Below, in pieces: positions 1 to 11,347 of a DNA stretch of 64,000 nucleotides. The stretch is from Triangularia verruculosa. Its lineage: Eukaryota; Ascomycota; Sordariomycetes; Sordariales; Podosporaceae. The first letter of the stretch is position 1; every line of letters begins with the position of its first letter. Made by a program: the position numbers and the translations under genes. The notes beneath the pieces were generated by a model. That model was given only the letters and a program-made list of their open reading frames with translations, was not told the origin of the DNA and searched no databases. The stretch is from NCBI GenBank assembly GCA_033296885.1, contig MU864000.1:44631-108630 (forward strand), written 5' to 3'.

Positions 1-950
1 GGTGATGTCAGACCGGGGCTTGCTCTCAGATTCTTCTTCATCAGCTTGATCGATTTCTTCCGATTTCACCTCTGCCTCTGCCTCTGCCCCCGCCTTTTGG
101 CGTGGACTTTTTGGGCCGGTCTCAGCTTGGGGATCAACTTCCGGCGTTGTCGCCAGTGACGACGATGCTGATGGAGCGGCCGAGGAAGAAACAGACTCGG
201 ACTCGGACGATGATTCAGGGGGAGGGGTGGCCTCTCTCTGGAACGCGGCTGGGAACTCATCTTCCATGTCGATTTCGACGCACGGGAGGGAAAGCGCTTC
301 AAATTGCTGTTGTTGCTGCTGCTGCATCGCCTCCTCTTCACATAGGGACATTTTGACCAGGAGTTCGTAGAGATCCGTCATCTCCAAATCTTCACCGTCT
401 GAAAGGGGGAACGAAACGCTGAGGGGGAGATCGCCATTTTCTGATACATAATGCTAAGTACACTGTTGTTTGGAACTGCAATGGAGACACAGGCCAAGGC
501 CAGAAATGAAGAAAGAAAGAAAAGCTCACTCTGACGGTAGCAAGACTTGTCCCCTCTTACCAGACGGGCAAGGGAAAGACCCCGCGGCAAGGAAAGGATG
601 AAGCTGTGTTTTTTTACGGGATGGCCGGCCCGCTTGTTGGCCAGGTCGGCCTTTCTGGACCGGACGGAGAGAATACCACGTTGGTGACCACCGCGGGCAA
701 CGAGACGGCCGTCATTACCGCGATGCCATGATGTCATGCCGGATTCTTGACCTTGGCGACGACAATTTGGACAAGCTGGAAGTGCTCTGCCACATCCTCT
801 TCTCCGGGCTGAGGACTGACGGTGAGACGATGGACACACAGCAGGCGTGGTGGTTGAGGGGTTTTACTTACAGCGACAAGTGCAGGTTGAAGGAGCCGAA
901 CTCCTCTTTCCCCTGACGCCAGCTCGGCTGCTGTAGTATGGCGGGTTCAT
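1..950 (-). CDS. Conserved-looking protein of unknown function, 3' end outside the window
   Basis: I do not recognise the function. Four exons join in phase: 950-872, 815-719, 654-530 and 398 to beyond base 1, each with GT..AG borders (donors gtaagt, gtaatg, gtgagc). The start is ATG at 950. The spliced product has a Ser/Arg-rich N-terminus (FLSPEKRMWQSTSSLSKLSS), then a compact block (DIMASRKADLANKRAGHPVK) and an LPRGLSLARLVRGDKSCYRQ stretch. The fourth exon gives MTDLYELLVKMSLCEEEAM, an eight-Gln run and a long acidic Ser/Glu-rich tail that looks disordered. Single reading frames here contain stops, so the multi-exon model is an inference. The close phase agreement at all three junctions supports it. 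The gene is divergent from the WW/FF gene on the other strand. Confidence 0.6.
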
Positions 951-1689
951 AGTTCGATTAGACTGGTGTTGTTGGAGATGGTGAAGTGATGCTGCGGGGG
1001 CATGATAGTACATGGTGGATTTTTGACTACTGCTGAATGGTTATATTTTTGTGGGCAGGGAGGGCGTCCATGGGATTTTATCATGCGATCAAAAGCCGTC
1101 GAACGTCGTCTACCGGGAACTAACGCACGAGGTGGCCCGTTGATTCCCAAAGCATCGCGGCAGCCCCTCAGTGGTCGGTGATGCAGACAAGTCCCAACAC
1201 GACCGTGTGTGATTGGTCCAGCGCAGAATCCCAACGCAGTCCAAGGCGCCAACTGCCAGGGGTTTCTGCTGACCGCTGTCACCACTTGCTCAAATGAACA
1301 GCGTTCTGACTCCAAGGCTGCCCAGATGGGCGATGTGGGATCCAATGTGTTGCATCAGGTCGAAACAGTTCACAAGCTTCACAACATCTGTCGAAGCTTG
1401 ACTCGCTTCCATTTCTTGAACTCAAAGTACTGGATTCGCCAAAGTAGACTAAAAGTGGTGATGGCGTCACCAGTTGGTCATGAAGGCATGAGAAGAGGCC
1501 AAGAACCCTTGAGGCTGCCAAGGCCGGCGTTGACGTGCATTCAAGACGGGAGCTGCTTGACCAATCAGAGGTCTGGAGTCTTGAGGCCCCACTTAATTTT
1601 GTCATCTGGGTGTCGCAGCAATCGAGAACGGGAGCTTCTGAGGCACGACACAAACAGCACCGTAGTTTCCATCACCACCATCACGAACC
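951..1689. other. Divergent intergenic region
   Basis: This stretch separates two divergently transcribed genes and presumably holds both promoters. I see no coding frame with convincing composition, no RNA gene and no repeat in it. Confidence 0.5.
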
Positions 1690-3360
1690 ATGCAACCGGC
1701 GCTCAAGTCAACATACAAGGCCCCCCCTCTTCTGCCAGGCTGGACCGAACACAAGGCCCCGACCGGCCACACCTACTACTACAATGTTGAAACGAAGGAA
1801 TCTACCTACAAGCGACCAGTCGCGACGGCAGCCCCTCCAACCGCGCCCGCCGCCAGCCCAGCATCGAGCTTTTGGCAGCACCAAGCTGTGCCTCAGCTGA
1901 ATCTTTCTGATCCCAATGTTGCCAATGCCTTCATGTCACAGTATGGTCAGCCACAACATCAGCCGGGGCAACAACGGGGTGGGCATGGACCGGGACAACG
2001 GGGCGGTTTCCAGGCGCGACCAAAACCGCAGCCCGTCGACAAGCCGCGATCCAAAGTTGCCATCCCCGGCCACGAACCATGGATTCTTGTCTACACCAAA
2101 TACGGACGCCGGTTTGCCTACAACTCGACGAAGAACACCAGCTACTGGCGCATTCCCGAGAAGCTCATGCCTGCCATTCTTGAGCTTGACAAGGCGCGCA
2201 TCCGGCAAAAGGCAGAGGGGATAGAGTCGGATCAGGTTGCAGCTAGCGAAGAGCCCTCGAGGCCAGCAGCGCCCGAGCAACAGCAGAAGGACTACGATAG
2301 TTCTGAATATGAAGAGGTGGAAGTGACCGATGATGAGGACGGCGAGCGAGAAGACGATGGCCACGCTTCGAAGCGCCAACGAACCGAAGACCTCGAAGAC
2401 GCCGAGAACAATGGCCCGGTTGAATTCACCGAAGCAGACATTGCCGCCCAGCTCGCTGCAATGGGTGCCGACTACAACGAGGATTACGAGATGGGCGAGG
2501 GTTACGACGACTACGGACAGGGAGAGGCTGCCGCTCCGCTCTCCGAAACCGATGCGCGAGAGCTCTTCAAAGACATGCTGTCCGACTTCAACATAAACCC
2601 CTACAGTCCGTGGGATATCCTCTTGGAGCAGGGCAAGATTGTAGACGATCCGCGCTACACCGTGTTGCCCACGACAAAAGCCCGCAAGGAAGTCTGGGAA
2701 GAGTGGTCCCGGGTCAAAATTCAGGAACTCAAAGAGCTGCGACAAAAGCAAGAGAAAAAAGACCCTCGCATCGCTTACTTTGCCATGCTCCAAGAAAAGG
2801 CCACACCGAAGCTATACTGGGCAGAGTTTAAGCGGAAATTCAAGCGCGAAGACTGCATGAAAGATGTTAAAATGGCCGATAAGGATAGGGAAAAGTGGTA
2901 CAGGGAGTATATCTCTCGACTCAAACTGCCTCAGTCCGCTCTCAAGTCCGACTTGAAAAAGCTGCTCGAGTCTGTTCCCCTGTCGCAGCTCCACAACCGC
3001 TCTTCCACTTCCTCGTTACCGCCAGCCGTCTTGACAGACCTTCGCTATTGGTCTCTTGACACAAAATCAAGGGATGAATTTGTCGAAGGATACATTGCTG
3101 GTCTGGGACCTCCGCCTGACTCGACTGGCCAGCAAGGGCAAGAAGAGGACGAGGCAACAGCAAAGGCCAAGGAGGAAAGACGCAAGCGGGAAAAAGCACT
3201 CCAGGACAGGGAACGGGCTGTGCAGGAGGAAAAGCACCGCCAGGAGAAGAAGCTGCAGTTCGAGCGAGCAAGGCTAAGGGAAGAAGAGCGGGAGCTCGAG
3301 AGGGCCATGCAAGTGAGTAAAAAGGGGTTGCAAAGCCAGCTTGCGCCGCAGGATGCTTAA
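1690..3360 (+). CDS. WW/FF-domain pre-mRNA splicing factor (dre4/Urn1-like)
   Basis: A single 556-residue exon. A WW domain lies at about residues 14-43 (PGWTEHKAPTGHTYYYN, with Trp18 and Pro43; the second Trp is replaced by Tyr40). A second WW-like segment at about 127-160 (EPWILVYTKYGRRFAYN) is followed by a Lys/Glu-rich linker. FF-type helical repeats come next: one starting ARELFKDMLSDFNINPYSPW, then RIAYFAMLQEKATPKLYWAE. The C-terminus is a highly charged Glu/Lys/Arg coiled coil. WW plus FF architecture is typical of spliceosome-associated and CTD-binding proteins (Prp40, TCERG1, S. pombe Dre4, yeast Urn1). The length and single FF cluster fit Dre4/Urn1 better than Prp40. It probably acts in the nucleus in spliceosome assembly. 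It converges with the TAPT1 gene, leaving only about 145 bases between the stop codons. Confidence 0.87.
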   Translation: MQPALKSTYKAPPLLPGWTEHKAPTGHTYYYNVETKESTYKRPVATAAPPTAPAASPASSFWQHQAVPQLNLSDPNVANAFMSQYGQPQHQPGQQRGGHGPGQRGGFQARPKPQPVDKPRSKVAIPGHEPWILVYTKYGRRFAYNSTKNTSYWRIPEKLMPAILELDKARIRQKAEGIESDQVAASEEPSRPAAPEQQQKDYDSSEYEEVEVTDDEDGEREDDGHASKRQRTEDLEDAENNGPVEFTEADIAAQLAAMGADYNEDYEMGEGYDDYGQGEAAAPLSETDARELFKDMLSDFNINPYSPWDILLEQGKIVDDPRYTVLPTTKARKEVWEEWSRVKIQELKELRQKQEKKDPRIAYFAMLQEKATPKLYWAEFKRKFKREDCMKDVKMADKDREKWYREYISRLKLPQSALKSDLKKLLESVPLSQLHNRSSTSSLPPAVLTDLRYWSLDTKSRDEFVEGYIAGLGPPPDSTGQQGQEEDEATAKAKEERRKREKALQDRERAVQEEKHRQEKKLQFERARLREEERELERAMQVSKKGLQSQLAPQDA

Positions 3361-3504
3361 GATGTCGGAGCAATGCTGGTAAATTCGGTCCGCCGAATCT
3401 CATGTATATTCGATAACAATACCCAGTATAACGCCCTTCAATGCATGCATGCTTCCGCCATAAGCACCAAACCCTAACAAGCCGATTCACCCAATACAGA
3501 ACAG

Positions 3505-6500
3505 CTACCAAATCCTCCTGGCAACCATCTCATACCTGACTACGCCGCTAAAATCCTTTTCCTTTTCCCTGTCTTCCTTCTCTCGATTCCTCTTGTCCCG
3601 CTCCTGCACTTTGCGTAGCCCTTCCGGGTCGTCAGCAAAAATCCACCTCCTCCTGTCATCCCCGACCTCTACGTTTCCATAGCCGCCCACGCGTCTACCC
3701 TTGGCGTCGAAACTCTCGCGCTCCTGCTTGCCGATCGCGATGGCGTGCTCCTTCATCTTCATCCTGGCGTATCGATCCCGTGAGTATCGCAGCAGCACCA
3801 TGCCCAGCAACATCTTTAGAATTAACAGCAACAGAAAGACGAGCAGAAAAACGACCACCATGGTGAGACCTGCGATGATGTCATCCGAGGTGAATTGCCA
3901 TCTCATCCAGAGTTTGGTGCCCATCCCCGCTGCCCCCGCTGCAGTGCCGGCTGCCTGCTCCAATGTGGCATTGTCAGAAGAGACAAGTAACTCGGGATAG
4001 GGAGAGCCGTAGACGGCACGCCCGAGGGCATTGCGTATCAGGTTATCCAGCCTGTCCAAGGCAGCGACCATAGCAGGGGATGGCGCCGCTGAATCCACCG
4101 AGAGAGCTGTCTGCGTGGACGGTGGCAAGGGGGTGGGAAGATGCGTGGCTAGGAACATGTGGTAGATTTGTATCGACGCCCTGATAAACAGGCAGGATAG
4201 CGGCATCACCGGCAAGCCAAGACGGCGGGTCAAGGAGGGTGTCACAAACGCCTAGGAGCGACAGTCAGTAACAGTTGAGGGCTAGAAGAATGTGGAAAGG
4301 GCAAGACATACATTGGTGTAATAGTCTTTGCAAAGAATATCCAGAATTCGGCTGTAAAAAGTAGGTTTAATATTGTTGAACTTGTTGACAAAGGCATGCT
4401 TGACCCAATCCACAACCATTTCGCTGCCAATCACAACAAAAAAGGGAGACAACACTTCGCCAGACCACAGCCACGAAGGCATGATAGTGAAACTGGCCGG
4501 CAGTATCGACGAGGTGTGGAGGGGGAAACTGCTCGGACCACCATCGTCACCGCCAGCGCCGGGAACCCAGAAGCCTCCCACCTCTACAATGTTGCGCATG
4601 GCGATAATGACGAGCATGATCCACAGTTGGAAGCGCTCTACAATGTCGGCGCAAGCCAGTTGGAACGTATTCTCCTTCTCGAAACGCTTGAAGACAGTGC
4701 TCTTGATCTCCACGAACTGGTTCGATAAGAGCAGCGTCATCAAGGCATTCGAATATGAGTTGACAGCCACGTTGAGCGCAATGACCTGGTAGAACAGAAT
4801 GATGGAGTGCAAAACGGTGTACACGAGGGCACCCAAGAACATGCCCAGCGGCAGCATAACCTTGGAGCGGCCAGAACTATTCCTAGATAGCGTCTCGGCA
4901 CTAAACAGGCACTCCAGAACATCCTGACCCAGGGCCGACATGAGGCGGTCTCCCACCTCGAGCAGGTTGTAAATCGCGTAGAGTTTGATGGCAGACTGAG
5001 CCCGAATGAAGTGGTACATTCGGCTCGCATCCAGATTCATCAGGGCCACGGAGCTGCAGATGATGATGGCCCCTTGTAAAAGATCGGCCTTGTTGTACGA
5101 AGTCAAGTTGGAAGGGCTTGATTTGGTTCGTCGATGCCGAAACGCTCCTGGTGGCCTGTTGCCTGGTCTCTTGGACGTTGGAACTGAACCGCTACTTTGT
5201 GTCCGGGAGCCCTCGCGACGTCGAGAAGTGGATTCGCTGGCCGCTCGGGAGATACCAGAAGAGTGTGCACCGACACCATCCCCCATATCCCGTGCCCTGC
5301 TACGGCTTCTAGACTCGTCTGTGTGGCCTGGATCATGGTGATTAGTCTTCAACATCGACCTGCCTCGGCGTCCTCTCTTCCACATGCGCCCCAGCCCATA
5401 CCACACAAAACCAAACAGCCATCTGGCCTCTTTCTGTAACACATGGCACCACCATTGAACCAAGACAGAGAGCGAGATGCAAAACCGCATTGGCAAAATT
5501 GTAAACGTCCATAGCCAAGCATCCAAGCACGCTAGCGCCCCAAATATGATTGTCCTTTCCAGAAACCAGGGTAGCATCATGACGTTTTTCAGCCGCTCAA
5601 ACTTCACGGCGCTGGATTCGTAAGGTATGTCGGTGGCGTAGGAGTGGTGAATGTAGAGCGGACTAGGCCGCTGACCTGCCAGTTCAAGTTGGAGGAGTGT
5701 GGGCACCGACATTGGTGGAAGCGGTATCGACGGTGGTACCGGCGAGGGAGGGATATCAGTTACATCATCGCCCCTTCTAGGTGCCGGCTGTTTAGGTGCT
5801 GCTGTAACATGGCTCGACCGGCCATCGAGGTCAAGAGGAGCAGGCCGAGGTGGTGGTTGAAAAGAATTGCGCCGGCTCGAAGAGGAAGACTGGGCAGGGG
5901 GCTGGCTCGTCGACTTTCGCCTGCTCATTGGCGGCGTGGACAAAGTCCTGCCGCCCATATTGGGACGTGCCTGAAAGGTTGGTCGTTCATTCCCGCCCTC
6001 TTGTCGAGTTTCGGAACTGTCCAGCTGTGGGAACTCTTGACGCTCGGCCATTGCGGACCGGCTGATGGTCTCGGCAATGCTCGCGCTCAACGGCTGGTCT
6101 GTCAGCTTGCGCTCTGGCACGGCAGCCACCGGCAGAGACTCGGGAGCTGCAGTCAACTCCTGCATTTTGGAGGCAGAGAGTCGCCTGACGCCGCCCGGAT
6201 TGCTTGTCTTGGTGTTTGATCGGCTTCGTGTCTTTGCGACGGCAACGGTTGTCTGATTCGGGGGCTCGGGCATGGACCCGGGGGCTTTTGCTTCAGGGGA
6301 AGAAGACTCGGTCGGGAGTTCGACATCACTTTGGCTGTCCTCCGAGGGTTCTGGGGTCGGCACACCCCTCACTGGGCTCGTCGTCGGTCGCTCGTGGGTC
6401 AGTTGCCCCTCGGTTGGCGGTTCGGGCCGTGGATCGTTCGGTGTCAACATCGGTGAAGGTAGATGACTGGAAGATGTTGAGAGCTTGCGATGGGCATGTT

Positions 6501-6579
6501 TGGCAACTTCGGAGGCGGCGCTGGCAGCGTTGGCGGAGGAGTCGTTGCTCTCGCGTGCCTCGCCAACTGCGGTCGCCAT
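3505..6579 (-). CDS. TAPT1/Emp65 family ER membrane protein
   Basis: Two exons, 6579-4312 and 4251-3505, join in phase 0 (donor gtatgt) to give 1,004 residues. An in-frame ATG lies 68 codons upstream, but I chose the MATAVGEARESND start because the upstream extension has no domain character. The first 300 or so residues are Pro/Ser-rich and look disordered. The DUF747/TAPT1 core follows, with DIPYESSAVKFERLKNVMML, several hydrophobic helices, KADLLQGAIIICSSVALM, and the paired segments ending in VDWVKHAFVNKFNNIKP. Exon 2 adds a strong hydrophobic segment (GLTMVVVFLLVFLLLLILKM) and a charged cytosolic tail. The yeast homologue Emp65 works with the SUN-like protein Slp1 in protecting folding ER proteins. 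Vertebrate TAPT1 has been linked to ciliogenesis. Family assignment is secure, the precise role in this organism is not. Confidence 0.93.
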
Positions 6580-8034
6580 GATTGCGTCGGTAGGAAGCAG
6601 AGCTTCACACCATCTCAGATGGTGGTGTTTTCCCGCACGGAGACGCGATTGCTTTGAAGCACAGGCGTGGCTTGGGTTTCTGCTCAAAATCTGTTGAAGT
6701 GTCGGGAACATAGTGTACCATGCACAATCCCGGCTTGGCAGCCCAGCTACCACCAAGTGACGTCCAACGGCTGACCCACCCACCTGCGCTCGGGGGCGTG
6801 GCGCTCTCTAGCATAACAACCCTAACCCTTATTATCACCCCTATCCTCCCCTTTTTGCCCCTTTCCTCATGGCGGCTGCTCATCAGTCTCATCGAGAGCC
6901 TGTTCGCCTACGTATGCACCATGAGACTCCTCCAAAAGCAAACATACATGCGGATTGACTCTCTCATCAGCTGACAATGACCACTGCTCCACATCGGAGA
7001 CGACAGAGGTATCAACATTCAACAGGTCGTCAAGCAATGTTGCAGAATCCGCCATGGAAAAGCGTGCGGCAGCTTTTGTCAGCAGATTCGACCTTTCTCA
7101 ATAGTAGTACACGTAATGAAGATTGGTCAGGATTCACATCTGCGGATCTGAGAGCGCCGGAGAGATAGGCGGACTGATATGAAGCCGTGTTCAACTCGCA
7201 GCGTCGGACTTCGCAGCTTCAACGTGATCCAGGGCCCCGGGAGGATTCTTCTTCACCGCTGACCCTCGGTCGTAACATCATTACTAATTTTCTACAGCGT
7301 CCCAAACTGTAACCTTCTTGCTGACTTGCATTGAGTACCTTGTGTGCCAAGACTGGATTGGTATCCGTATCGGGTGTTGTTTTACGCGGCTCGGCGTCCA
7401 ATAAGAACCAACATTGTGGAGATAAGGCAGGATACCTACCAAGCCGGCGGTTGCGGGCGAAACGTTGTTTATCTGCGAGTGCACCAACACTCCTGCATGA
7501 GGTTAAAGAGGCCACCCGGCGGAGATAGAACCACTTGATATCGGACCTTATAGCCGGGGACAAATCCCTTCCATGACAAGGGTTACTTTTGTTCGCAGCA
7601 CGCCGGGGAAAGAAGGCCTGGCTGGGACCCTACCCATGTTCTGTTGGGGACATGACAACCTACGTAGGTGATGTATCAAATTGCATGTTCCTGAAGTACC
7701 AGCCACGTAGGTGATCGAGGTACTGTAGGTATTTGTGGAGCGTGACATGTGGTGCGGTGGTCAAGGACAAGGTACCTTAGGTACTGTTAGGAATCACGCA
7801 ACGATGGAGACTTTTCTGATCCGAGTAGGTCACAACAGACTCCTTCGGAAGATTTGTCCTCCCAGAGACATAAGCAGGACGCAGGTCCGCCAAAGTGCCA
7901 GATGTCAAGTATAAGAAGGACCCAACTCTAACACTTCGCCCATTCTTACTCCTGCATCCTCCAGCTCCCGCCTGCACATTGAAATCCACCAGCCTTATTA
8001 GTTCGGCTCATTACCTAGCCTCAACACATCCACA
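6580..8034. other. Divergent intergenic region, no gene seen
   Basis: About 1.45 kb between the TAPT1 gene and the aldolase gene. The half next to the aldolase carries repeated short motifs around ACGTAGGTGAT and GGTACC/TAGGTACT at about 7660-7790, which may be degenerate binding sites. The short open frames on both strands have no protein-like features. Confidence 0.4.
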
Positions 8035-9116
8035 ATGACGGAAACAAACGGCACGAAACTCACCGAGGAAGAGCTGAAGGCCTTCGGGCCTTTGGCCGAG
8101 TCCATCGCAGCGAGTCGGTCTGGCGTTCCGAAAATGACAACTGCCTACCCTTCAGGCCCGCCAGAAGGAATGCAAGTTTACCTAGGGCCGTCCATGTTCC
8201 AGCCCCATCGTGCTCGCCAGGCCATCCGTGATGCCCATGAGAAGAAGATCCCTCCTCTCATCGGCTACTACGCAGGCCTCTCCTCGATTCCGCTCATGCG
8301 CTACATGGCACCCTTTGGGTTCGACGTGGTGTGGATTGACTGGGAGCATACCTCCTGCAACGTCGAGACCATGACCTCCTTGGTCCACGATGCCATCTTC
8401 ATGAGTCAGGGCAGGACCATCCCATTTGTTCGCGTTCCCGGACACGACCACGCTGCTATTGGGTTTGCTCTTGATGCTGGCGCCAGCATTGTTATCCCCC
8501 AGCTGGAAACAGTCGAGGAGGCGAAGCATGTCATGAGCAGCGCCAAATTCGGGACCAAGAATAGGGGCACAAGATCAGCACCGCCTTTCCGATTGATCCC
8601 TACCATGACAGATCAAGGCTACGATGGTGTAAGAGACGTTTGGCAGAACTGGTAAGTTGCATTGTCCTTCCGAATATCTCCCTCTCAAGTCCGGCAAGTA
8701 GAAGAAGACGAGGTACTGACAACTAGCAAAGGAACGACCAAGCAGCGGTCATGGTCCAGATTGAATCCCTTGCCGGCATCAACAATCTCGACGCCATTCT
8801 CACCGAGTGCCCAGATATCGATGTCGTGTGGCTCGGTTCACTCGACTGCCGCATCAGCATGAATCTGCCTGCCAACTTCGGACAGGGCGCTGAGCCTGAG
8901 TGGGTGGCGGCCAAAGAGAAGTTTTACGCAACGCTAAAGAAGCACAACAAGCCTCTTGCCGGTTTCTCTTTTGCGCCAGGCGAGGCGCTTACTGAAGCAG
9001 CACAGGAGCACAGCATGATTCTTCACAGCTCAGATGTGACGAAGCTATTCGAGTTGAAGCAGGAACTGGCGAATGCTAGGGAAGCCATTAGGGGAGTTGT
9101 CAAGAAGCAGGAGTGA
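8035..9116 (+). CDS. HpcH/HpaI-type class II aldolase
   Basis: Two exons, 8035-8651 and 8732-9116, join in phase (TG|G, Trp) to give 333 residues. Class II HpcH/HpaI aldolases cleave 2-keto-3-deoxy acids to pyruvate or a related keto acid plus an aldehyde, using a divalent metal. Recognisable segments are the substrate-barrel strand FDVVWIDWEHTSCNVETM (the family's GFDwvviDmEH), FVRVPGHDHAAIGFALDAGA, the metal-site strand AAVMVQIESLAGINNLD with its Glu, and VVWLGSLDCRISM, where the Asp corresponds to the conserved GpnDLs Asp. There is no signal peptide, so a cytosolic enzyme is likely. The substrate cannot be told from sequence. The N-terminus, about 75 residues before the barrel, is longer than in bacterial homologues. 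Confidence 0.9.
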
Positions 9117-9460
9117 CTGCCGCTTGTGTTGCTATAGGCAAACCATTTCCTTACATCTTGAATAGGTAGATCTAGAATACAGCTCAAACTCTCAAGTGGG
9201 CATTGATTTCGCTCTTATTTAGTACAGCAACGGTTCAAGTCACGCGTCAAAGCTCATTGCGTACCACGCTCTGATTCGCTTGATTCATGTCACTAGCCGC
9301 AGGGTGGTTCGGACGTCCGATGATCTTTGGTCACTTGGCCCTCCGATGTTTCAATCGTCTTCAACTTGTTTTCTGACAATTCACTTGTCAATACAGCTGT
9401 CAATGAATTTTGACTAGGATTTCCATATACATATATATATCGAACCTACTGGCATCCACC
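9117..9460. other. Intergenic region
   Basis: About 340 bases between the aldolase stop and the secreted-protein start. A TATATATATA run at 9430-9440 lies about 20 bases before the next ATG. Nothing else was seen. Confidence 0.4.
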
Positions 9461-10188
9461 ATGCCTTCTATTGTCCATCTATCGGCTTTGTTGGCTGCAG
9501 CTCTTGTCGGCATCGCTACATCCATTAGCCCGGCGGCGACAGTACCCCACCCTCCCTTGAACATAACTGCCCTTTCTTCTCGTGAGGGGTACTCAGTTAT
9601 CGAATGCTGGCAGTTGGCTTCCATCCCCATGGAGGCAATGCAAGCAGCAAATTACATTGTTGGAGGTCAGACGACAAAAGCAGTCTGGTCACGCATCGAA
9701 CCTCGGACTCATGTTGGCGAGGCATGGGCACCACACGCGCAGTCAGTCTCCTTTTCCGGTTTACTGTTCTCCGCCACACTCCCCCGAAGCACAACCCTGT
9801 ACTAAGTCTCACCAACTTTGATCTAGCTAGACTTTCCATCATCCTAAACGGGCTTATTAGGATCACCTCGCCGGCTCCAAGTCAAAGGGAAAGTGGCAGA
9901 GGTCCAATGAATGATTCTGTCATGCCGTCGATCGGTGTGGGTGGAAGTGGTATGGGAGAAGTGGCCGAAGATCACGATGATGACCGCCCGAAGACCAGAA
10001 CTGCCTATATCATGCCAGGAACACTCAAGTCTTCTGTACTCATCGCTGCCGACCTGAAGAGTGTGAGCACCTTGGCAGGGCATTACACTGAGTTCCCAAG
10101 CGACGAGCCCACTGTGCTTGTGCAGATTCCATTCGAGGGTGACGTGGTGCCAGACCATACAGTCTTGCATGAAGGCAGCTGTCACTAG
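9461..10188 (+). CDS. Small secreted protein of unknown function
   Basis: Two exons, 9461-9741 and 9831-10188, join through CA|A (Gln) with donor gtcagt and acceptor ctag, giving 212 residues. The N-terminus is a clear signal peptide (MPSIVHLSALLAAALVGIAT). The mature part holds YSVIECWQLASIPMEAMQAA, an EPRTHVGEAWAPHAQLSIIL stretch across the splice junction, and NGLIRITSPAP. These beta-strand-rich blocks resemble a family of small ascomycete secreted proteins, possibly with a cupin-like fold. The fold is an inference. The middle is Gly/Asp-rich (DHDDDRP) and the end contains a single Cys. No catalytic motif is visible. An extracellular role, for example as an effector or an oxidase-like protein, is possible but unsupported. 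Confidence 0.7.
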
Positions 10189-10378
10189 ATGGGGACAGAG
10201 TTTGTAAATCAAGATCAATTTGCGCCACCAGCGCTAGTAGGGGCTTACTAAAGCTGATACCTGAGTTTGATGTTTCTCCGCTTTCCTTCCAGCGGTCTTG
10301 TTTCTTTCGGCCAAGTGTCATTTCCCCGTTCACTGCTTGTGATAGCAGTAGTTAGTGTCTCTGCCGTGGTGTAGGAAA

Positions 10379-10642
10379 TCAGCACGGGCTGCATACCTTC
10401 GTCTCGGTCTCCTTTTTGCCACCAGCCTGGCTTAAATCGCCCTGTTCTTTCCTCGCTGGGTCTGCCTTCTCCAACACCGGTTGGGATATCTGAGGAGGCG
10501 CAAGGCCCCCGGGACTGTTGTCTGCGGCCGGTTTGCGGTCCGGATATGGACCTCGTGTGTGAGGGTCGTATGTCTCGGTGGTTGCTTGCTCGCGCCGGGA
10601 AGGGTCGACGGCATCTTTGAGGGACTCAATAATGTCGGACAT
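10379..10642 (-). CDS. Small hydrophilic protein of unknown function
   Basis: An 87-residue frame starting MSDIIESLKDAVDPSRREQA, Pro/Lys/Glu-rich, with no signal peptide or membrane segment. It looks intrinsically disordered. The last codons, AAG GTATGC, overlap a good donor site (gtatgc at 10396). A branch-like ACTAAC and a CAG lie about 65 bases downstream, so the true end may be ...ETK followed by a stop in a tiny second exon. I do not recognise the family. Coding status rests on frame length, on the plausible start MSDIIESL and on its placement between two genes. Confidence 0.5.
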   Translation of the reverse strand: MSDIIESLKDAVDPSRREQATTETYDPHTRGPYPDRKPAADNSPGGLAPPQISQPVLEKADPARKEQGDLSQAGGKKETETKVCSPC

Positions 10643-10850
10643 GGTGATGTGTGGTAGAATGTGGATGATGTGGAATTCTCAGAAGTAAGGTGAGATGGGA
10701 TATTTATGACTTCGGATACAGGCTGTTTTGCGGACACCTTCAAGTTGTTTTGGCAGCAAATGTGGTTGAGAGTAGAGTGTGCCGATGATGTCATTGCGAC
10801 CCCCAAAGCACCATCAAGCGGGGATCGTCAAAGAGTGCCTGCCAAGACCC

Positions 10851-11347
10851 TCATTTTGTGTTGCATACATTCCCCCAAGGCATGATGTCACCACCATCAA
10901 TGCACCTCTGGCTCTGTCCTCCCGGCCCGTACACCACCAGGCCCTCTCCCGCCTTCAAAGGCTCCTGAGTAGCAACTTCGGTATGGCATTCGGCACAAAG
11001 AAAATCGACCGAGTCCCAGCAATATACGAGCCCGCAAAAGCAAGTCGGGCTAAGCAAGATACAGCACAGAGTTCTCCAGGGTCTTTTATCCCACAGCATG
11101 GTTATGCCGAGTTAGTTGATGCCTCGTAAGGTCTATGCCAAGGATTGAGAATTGCAACTCACTCTTCCCCTTTGCGTCTCTCCTCTCGCTGGACGTTGGC
11201 GACTCTCTTGCAAAAAGGGCACTCAATCATTAGAAGTTTGGCCTGATCGAAGTGTGCATTTGCCAACATGTGGAGGGGGCTAATCACTGGTTGATGGCCC
11301 GATCCGGGGGCCTCGGGGAGCTCCATCTCTGGGGCTGTTTGTGCCAT
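10851..11347 (-). CDS. LITAF-domain membrane protein, copy A
   Basis: Exons 11347-11163 and 11082-10851 join in phase 2 (GA|A) to give 138 residues. The LITAF fold is a zinc ribbon split by a hydrophobic stretch that lies against the cytosolic face of endosomal or plasma membranes. Here the N-terminal half is ECPFCKRV (CxxC). The hydrophobic part is TLCCILLSPTCFCGLVYC, and the C-terminal half is FLCAECHTEVATQE (CxxC), followed by the YGPGGQSQR tail seen in the other two copies. The N-terminus is short and less Pro-rich than in copies B and C. The intron falls just after the first zinc half, exactly as in the paralogues. It is transcribed away from copy B. A longer upstream frame exists, but the MAQTAPEMELPEAP start is more plausible. 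Confidence 0.8.

Noticed and set aside
1936..2793. 285-codon open frame opposite the WW/FF gene
   Set aside because: It lies wholly antisense to a well-supported coding exon and has no domain.
6810..6840. AACCCTAACCCTTA, similar to telomere repeats
   Set aside because: Only two adjacent units and in the middle of gene-rich DNA; likely chance, not a telomere or an interstitial telomere array.
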